Positions 61,553 to 64,000 of a stretch of 64,000 bases of DNA are shown here, in pieces; positions within the stretch are counted from its first letter, which is position 1, and each line of letters begins with the position of its first letter. The stretch covers positions 496,001 to 560,000 of the forward strand of contig NZ_WWCL01000004.1 of assembly GCF_009857835.1 (NCBI RefSeq). The letters are read 5' to 3'. Source of the DNA: Duganella fentianensis. GTDB lineage: Bacteria; Pseudomonadota; Gammaproteobacteria; Burkholderiales; Burkholderiaceae_D. The position numbers were made by a program, and so were the translations under genes. The notes beneath the pieces are model-generated. The model was not told the origin of the DNA. It made no database searches and worked only from the letters and a program-made list of their open reading frames with translations.

Positions 61553-62911
61553 TCACTGGGTGCTGCGCTGGCCGCGGCGTTCGTAGGTCACCAGCTGGGT
61601 GCGTTCGCCGGAAGTGCGGCCGGCCTGATTGACCACGGCATTGCCGGGGCCACGCACCTGTATGTCGGTCTGCTGGGTCAGCAGCTGGCGTGCGTTCAGA
61701 TTGCCCGAACCATTGAGCTGCGCCGTCAGCTGTTCGGTACGGCCATCGAGTTTGATGTCGCCGGGACCCTGTATGCTGAGCTTGACGGACTTGCAGGCGG
61801 CCGTGGCGCTCAGGTCGCCGGAGCCGCTCATTTCCGCATCCAGCGTTTCGTTCACGCGGCTCAGGTAGATACTGCCGGGGCCGCGGCTGCGTGCGGTAGC
61901 GCGGCCGACCTGCAGGTTCTGGCCCTCGAGATCGCCGGAGCCGCTCAGTTCGGCATTGAGCTGGCCGACATTGCCGCTCAGGATCATGTTGCCGGGGCCG
62001 GTCAGCACGGCATGTACGCTGGCAGCCTGCAGACCACGCACGGTCAGATCGCCCGAACCACGCACTTCGCCGTCGAATTTCTTGAGATTGCCGGAGATGC
62101 AGGCTTCGCCGGGGCCGCGCAGGGCGGCACTGGCTGCTTCCGTACTCAGGGTGCAGGCATCCAGATCGCCGGAGCCGGTGATTTCCGTGCGCAGCTCGGC
62201 GCTGCTGCCGCTCAGGGAGACGGAGCCGGGGCCATGCAGGGCGGCATTGATGCGGCCCGCGTGCAGGTCATCGAGGTGCAGGTCGCCCGAGCCGTTCAGC
62301 GTCAGGTTCACATCCTGCGTCATGCCGGCCGCATCGACATCGCCGGCGCCGTTCATGGTCAGGTTCAGGCTGTTCGCCTTGAGGGTGCGCAGGCGCAGAT
62401 CGCCGCTGCCGGAAGCCTGTACCGTCAGGTCGCGCACGTTGCCGCTGGCGTAGATATCGCCCGAGCCTTCGGCATACACCGTCAGTTGCTGGCCCTGCAC
62501 GTTCTGCAGCTCGATATTGCCGCTGCCGCTGTTGCGCAGGCTTTTCAGGGTGGTCGCGCTGATGCGTATGGTAACGGGCGGCTTGCTTTCCTTGTTCCAG
62601 CTGAAGTTGAAGGTCCAGCCTTTGCTCTTGTGGCGCGGCTGGCGCACGGTCAGGGTGTCGCCGCTGACGCTGGTTTCAATTTCTGCCAGCTGGCGGCGCT
62701 GGCCGCTCAGCTCTATGCTGGTGCCGGGCTGGTTGCTGATGATGACGTGGAAAGGACCATCCACGGCGATATTGCTGAAAGCTGCCACGTTGCGGTTTTC
62801 CGTGGTGCTGGCGGTATCGGTCTTGTTATCGGCATGGACGGGCAGGGCGGCCAGCAGCAGGGTGGCGGCAACGGCGGCAGTCAGCTTGGCGGGCGTCAAC
62901 GTAGGCTTCAT
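61553..62911 (-). CDS. Exported DUF2807-type beta-solenoid protein
   Basis: 452 aa from the ATG at 62911, with a signal peptide (TAAVAATLLLAALPVHA) cleaved near residue 27; an ATG five codons earlier is possible. Residues 45-120 form a head-GIN-like start (FSNIAVDGPFHVIIS). From 129 to 421 there are 16 rungs each beginning GSG, GAG or GPG, spaced 19 or 20 residues. From residue 227 GPG and GSG alternate strictly. This predicts a right-handed beta-helix. There is no sorting or anchor signal beyond the leader; the tail is basic. Periplasmic or secreted adhesin/envelope role is possible but unproven. Confidence 0.88.
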   Translation of the reverse strand: MKPTLTPAKLTAAVAATLLLAALPVHADNKTDTASTTENRNVAAFSNIAVDGPFHVIISNQPGTSIELSGQRRQLAEIETSVSGDTLTVRQPRHKSKGWTFNFSWNKESKPPVTIRISATTLKSLRNSGSGNIELQNVQGQQLTVYAEGSGDIYASGNVRDLTVQASGSGDLRLRTLKANSLNLTMNGAGDVDAAGMTQDVNLTLNGSGDLHLDDLHAGRINAALHGPGSVSLSGSSAELRTEITGSGDLDACTLSTEAASAALRGPGEACISGNLKKFDGEVRGSGDLTVRGLQAASVHAVLTGPGNMILSGNVGQLNAELSGSGDLEGQNLQVGRATARSRGPGSIYLSRVNETLDAEMSGSGDLSATAACKSVKLSIQGPGDIKLDGRTEQLTAQLNGSGNLNARQLLTQQTDIQVRGPGNAVVNQAGRTSGERTQLVTYERRGQRSTQ

Positions 62912-63215
62912 GATAGTCTCGGTCATCGGTAGTGGCGATGGTGAAACGATAAGGGTTTTGCCGGCGCGGCGTAGGCAGTTTGGGACGAATGTGCCAATTC
63001 GCGGCATCAGCTGCAAAAATGCGCGCCTGAACGGTGGCTGCCGGGCTGCAACAGCCGCATTTTTGACGCATGGAAATAGTATGTGATTTGAATTCAAACT
63101 GTCATAATAGGAATCACAAATTTATAGCCAACAATAGGCTAAAGTTGTAGGCAGCTGACTGCCGTTATTGAACGTATTGCCGGGAAACACCTGCGCACGT
63201 ATCTGGAGAGCGCAC
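62912..63215. other. Gene-free AT-rich region between divergent genes
   Basis: The leaders of the DUF2807-like gene and the small gene at 63216 meet here. TAGCC (63125-63129) and GGCTA (63137-63141) form a short inverted repeat, seven bases apart, a possible operator. No ORF or RNA gene was recognised. Confidence 0.45.
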
Positions 63216-63401
63216 ATGATCAAGTATATGGGGACGAAAAATAAGGAAGACGGCTCGGTGCTGTACGTTTTTATCATTAATGGTCTGCACAAGGAAATCC
63301 GCGAGGGCGCATTGAAACAGCATCCCGGTTGCTACGAAGCCTTGCCTGCCACGGCCAAAGCACGCATCAGCGCCAACCGTCTGTGGTTGTCCAAAGCCTG
63401 A
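63216..63401 (+). CDS. Small protein of unknown function, coupled to the next gene
   Basis: 61 aa from the ATG at 63216, with CTGGAGAG upstream deciding the start. MIKYMGTKNKEDGSVLYVFI suggests a beta strand, then a helical half (KEIREGALKQHPGCYEALP). No signal or membrane segment. Its stop overlaps the next ATG by one base (TGATG). An antisense frame covers the same bases but lacks a ribosome site. Confidence 0.7.
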   Translation: MIKYMGTKNKEDGSVLYVFIINGLHKEIREGALKQHPGCYEALPATAKARISANRLWLSKA

Positions 63402-63919
63402 TGCGCTCACGCTGGCGTCCACTGCTGGCCGCTGTGGCGCTGGCCGCGCAAACCGGCATGGTGCAGGCCGTGCCTACCACCTTCGGCACCATCATCGGCA
63501 ATGCCGTGCTGTGCCGCGATCACACGGATAATCTGTACTTCTACGACTATCTGGTGAAGTTTTTCAAAGAGCCCTACAAGCACGAGGGCGGAGCGTTCTG
63601 GTTCAAGACCGACGGCGCTACCCTGTGGGGCATCACGATACCGGAAGTGATGGTCAGCGACGACACCAGTCCTTACATCTTCGTCGGCGCCGTGGCCGAA
63701 GCGCCGCCGGAGGATCTGGAGAAAGCCATCATCGCCCAGGTCGGCCACCACTACACCCGCATCGATACTTCTGCCTATCCCGTACGGGAATCCAAGCCGG
63801 CCAGCCGGATCGTGTATTTCGATACGCGCTCCAAGATATACTGCGCCAAGTTCAAGCCCATGCCGCCGGTGCAGCCGCCGGCCGTGCAAATGCCGCCCGC
63901 GCGTGCGCGGACGAAATAA
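63401..63919 (+). CDS. Exported protein of unknown function
   Basis: 172 aa from the ATG at 63401, with a signal peptide (LLAAVALAAQTGMVQA, cleavage near VQA-VP). The mature part has two Cys (VLCRD and IYCAKF), aromatic clusters (NLYFYDYLVKFF) and a Pro-rich end (MPPVQPPAVQMPPARARTK). The family is not recognised. Translationally coupled to the 61-aa gene, and 31 bases before an ExeA-like gene, so a link to a secretion or pilus system is possible. Confidence 0.78.
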   Translation: MRSRWRPLLAAVALAAQTGMVQAVPTTFGTIIGNAVLCRDHTDNLYFYDYLVKFFKEPYKHEGGAFWFKTDGATLWGITIPEVMVSDDTSPYIFVGAVAEAPPEDLEKAIIAQVGHHYTRIDTSAYPVRESKPASRIVYFDTRSKIYCAKFKPMPPVQPPAVQMPPARARTK

Positions 63920-63950
63920 AGGAAGCCTTGCAGCCAGCGTAGTCCCGACC

Positions 63951-64000
63951 ATGTACACCCATTACTTCCATCTCAAGCAGCCGCCTTTTTCCATCGCCCC
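63951..64000 (+). CDS. Start of an ExeA/GspA-like AAA ATPase (3' truncated by window)
   Basis: Only 16 codons are inside the window. They read MYTHYFHLKQPPFSIAP, the characteristic beginning of ExeA/GspA/MshM-type ATPases, which aid type II secretion or pilus assembly through peptidoglycan. The rest lies beyond base 64000. Confidence 0.75.
   Translation, partial: MYTHYFHLKQPPFSIA

Noticed and set aside
63165..63422. 85-codon minus-strand frame opposite the 61-aa gene
   Set aside because: The plus-strand frame has a good ribosome site and is coupled to the next gene; the minus frame has neither.

Overview
The window is a 64 kb piece of a GC-rich betaproteobacterial chromosome, most probably Oxalobacteraceae (Janthinobacterium/Duganella/Massilia group). 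This rests on protein character and gene order: an rpsP-rimM-trmD-rplS operon, a betaproteobacterial etfBA plus long acyl-CoA dehydrogenase, DUF3579, several small Pro- or Gln-rich proteins, and a large N-acetylglucosamine regulon with TonB-dependent uptake. No rRNA, tRNA, insertion sequence, prophage or CRISPR array was seen. The sequence is coding-dense and looks like core chromosome rather than a mobile island.

Layout. 1-5000: a ribose-type sugar ABC transporter (ATPase truncated at the left edge, permease), a LacI-family regulator, ribokinase and an exported EEP-family hydrolase. 5000-11430: a cNMP-binding/GGDEF diguanylate cyclase, a BtuF-like metal receptor without signal peptide, a ribosome hibernation factor, a DUF1345 membrane protein with an MFS exporter, and a ferredoxin-FNR reductase divergent from an SDR protein. 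11440-15470: several little-known small genes. They include a metal-site-like GRDP-domain protein ending in eight AYSAV repeats, a polyproline protein and an orphan CHASE-domain histidine kinase. 15640-20060: glnS, then a four-gene J-domain operon with three unrecognised proteins, the last carrying a G9 tract. 20100-26700: a LysR/MFS pair, unknown proteins, a CaiB-type CoA transferase and a glycerophosphodiesterase. 26780-38890: housekeeping genes (alaS, tusA-like, etfBA, acyl-CoA dehydrogenase, TM2 protein, rpsP-rimM-trmD-rplS, NUDIX, CobD/CbiB-like, DUF3579). 39000-41760: an M16 peptidase.

41760-61160 is a chitin/GlcNAc region. A GntR regulator faces a TonB-dependent receptor, a GH18 protein and two NagX-like acyltransferases. 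On the opposite strand a run of ten tightly packed genes encodes a BadF-type sugar kinase, GntR regulator, NagA, SIS-type NagB-II, a binding protein, two ABC permeases, a two-domain GH3 hexosaminidase, an AmpG-like MFS permease and an MsmK/UgpC-type ATPase. Read together they suggest this route: outer-membrane uptake of chitooligosaccharide, periplasmic trimming, inner-membrane import by ABC or MFS, cytoplasmic hydrolysis to GlcNAc, phosphorylation, deacetylation, and deamination to fructose-6-phosphate. Repeated TGGTCT/TGGTATT half-sites lie upstream of the receptor gene, and related GGTATT boxes lie upstream of the operon promoter, so a shared GntR regulon is likely.

61160-64000: an exported DUF2807-type beta-solenoid protein with 16 regular rungs, a G-rich 8-bp tandem repeat, two small overlapping genes, and the first 50 bases of an ExeA-like ATPase gene.

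The strongest candidates for undescribed biology are the AYSAV-repeat GRDP protein with its neighbours, and the J-domain operon.
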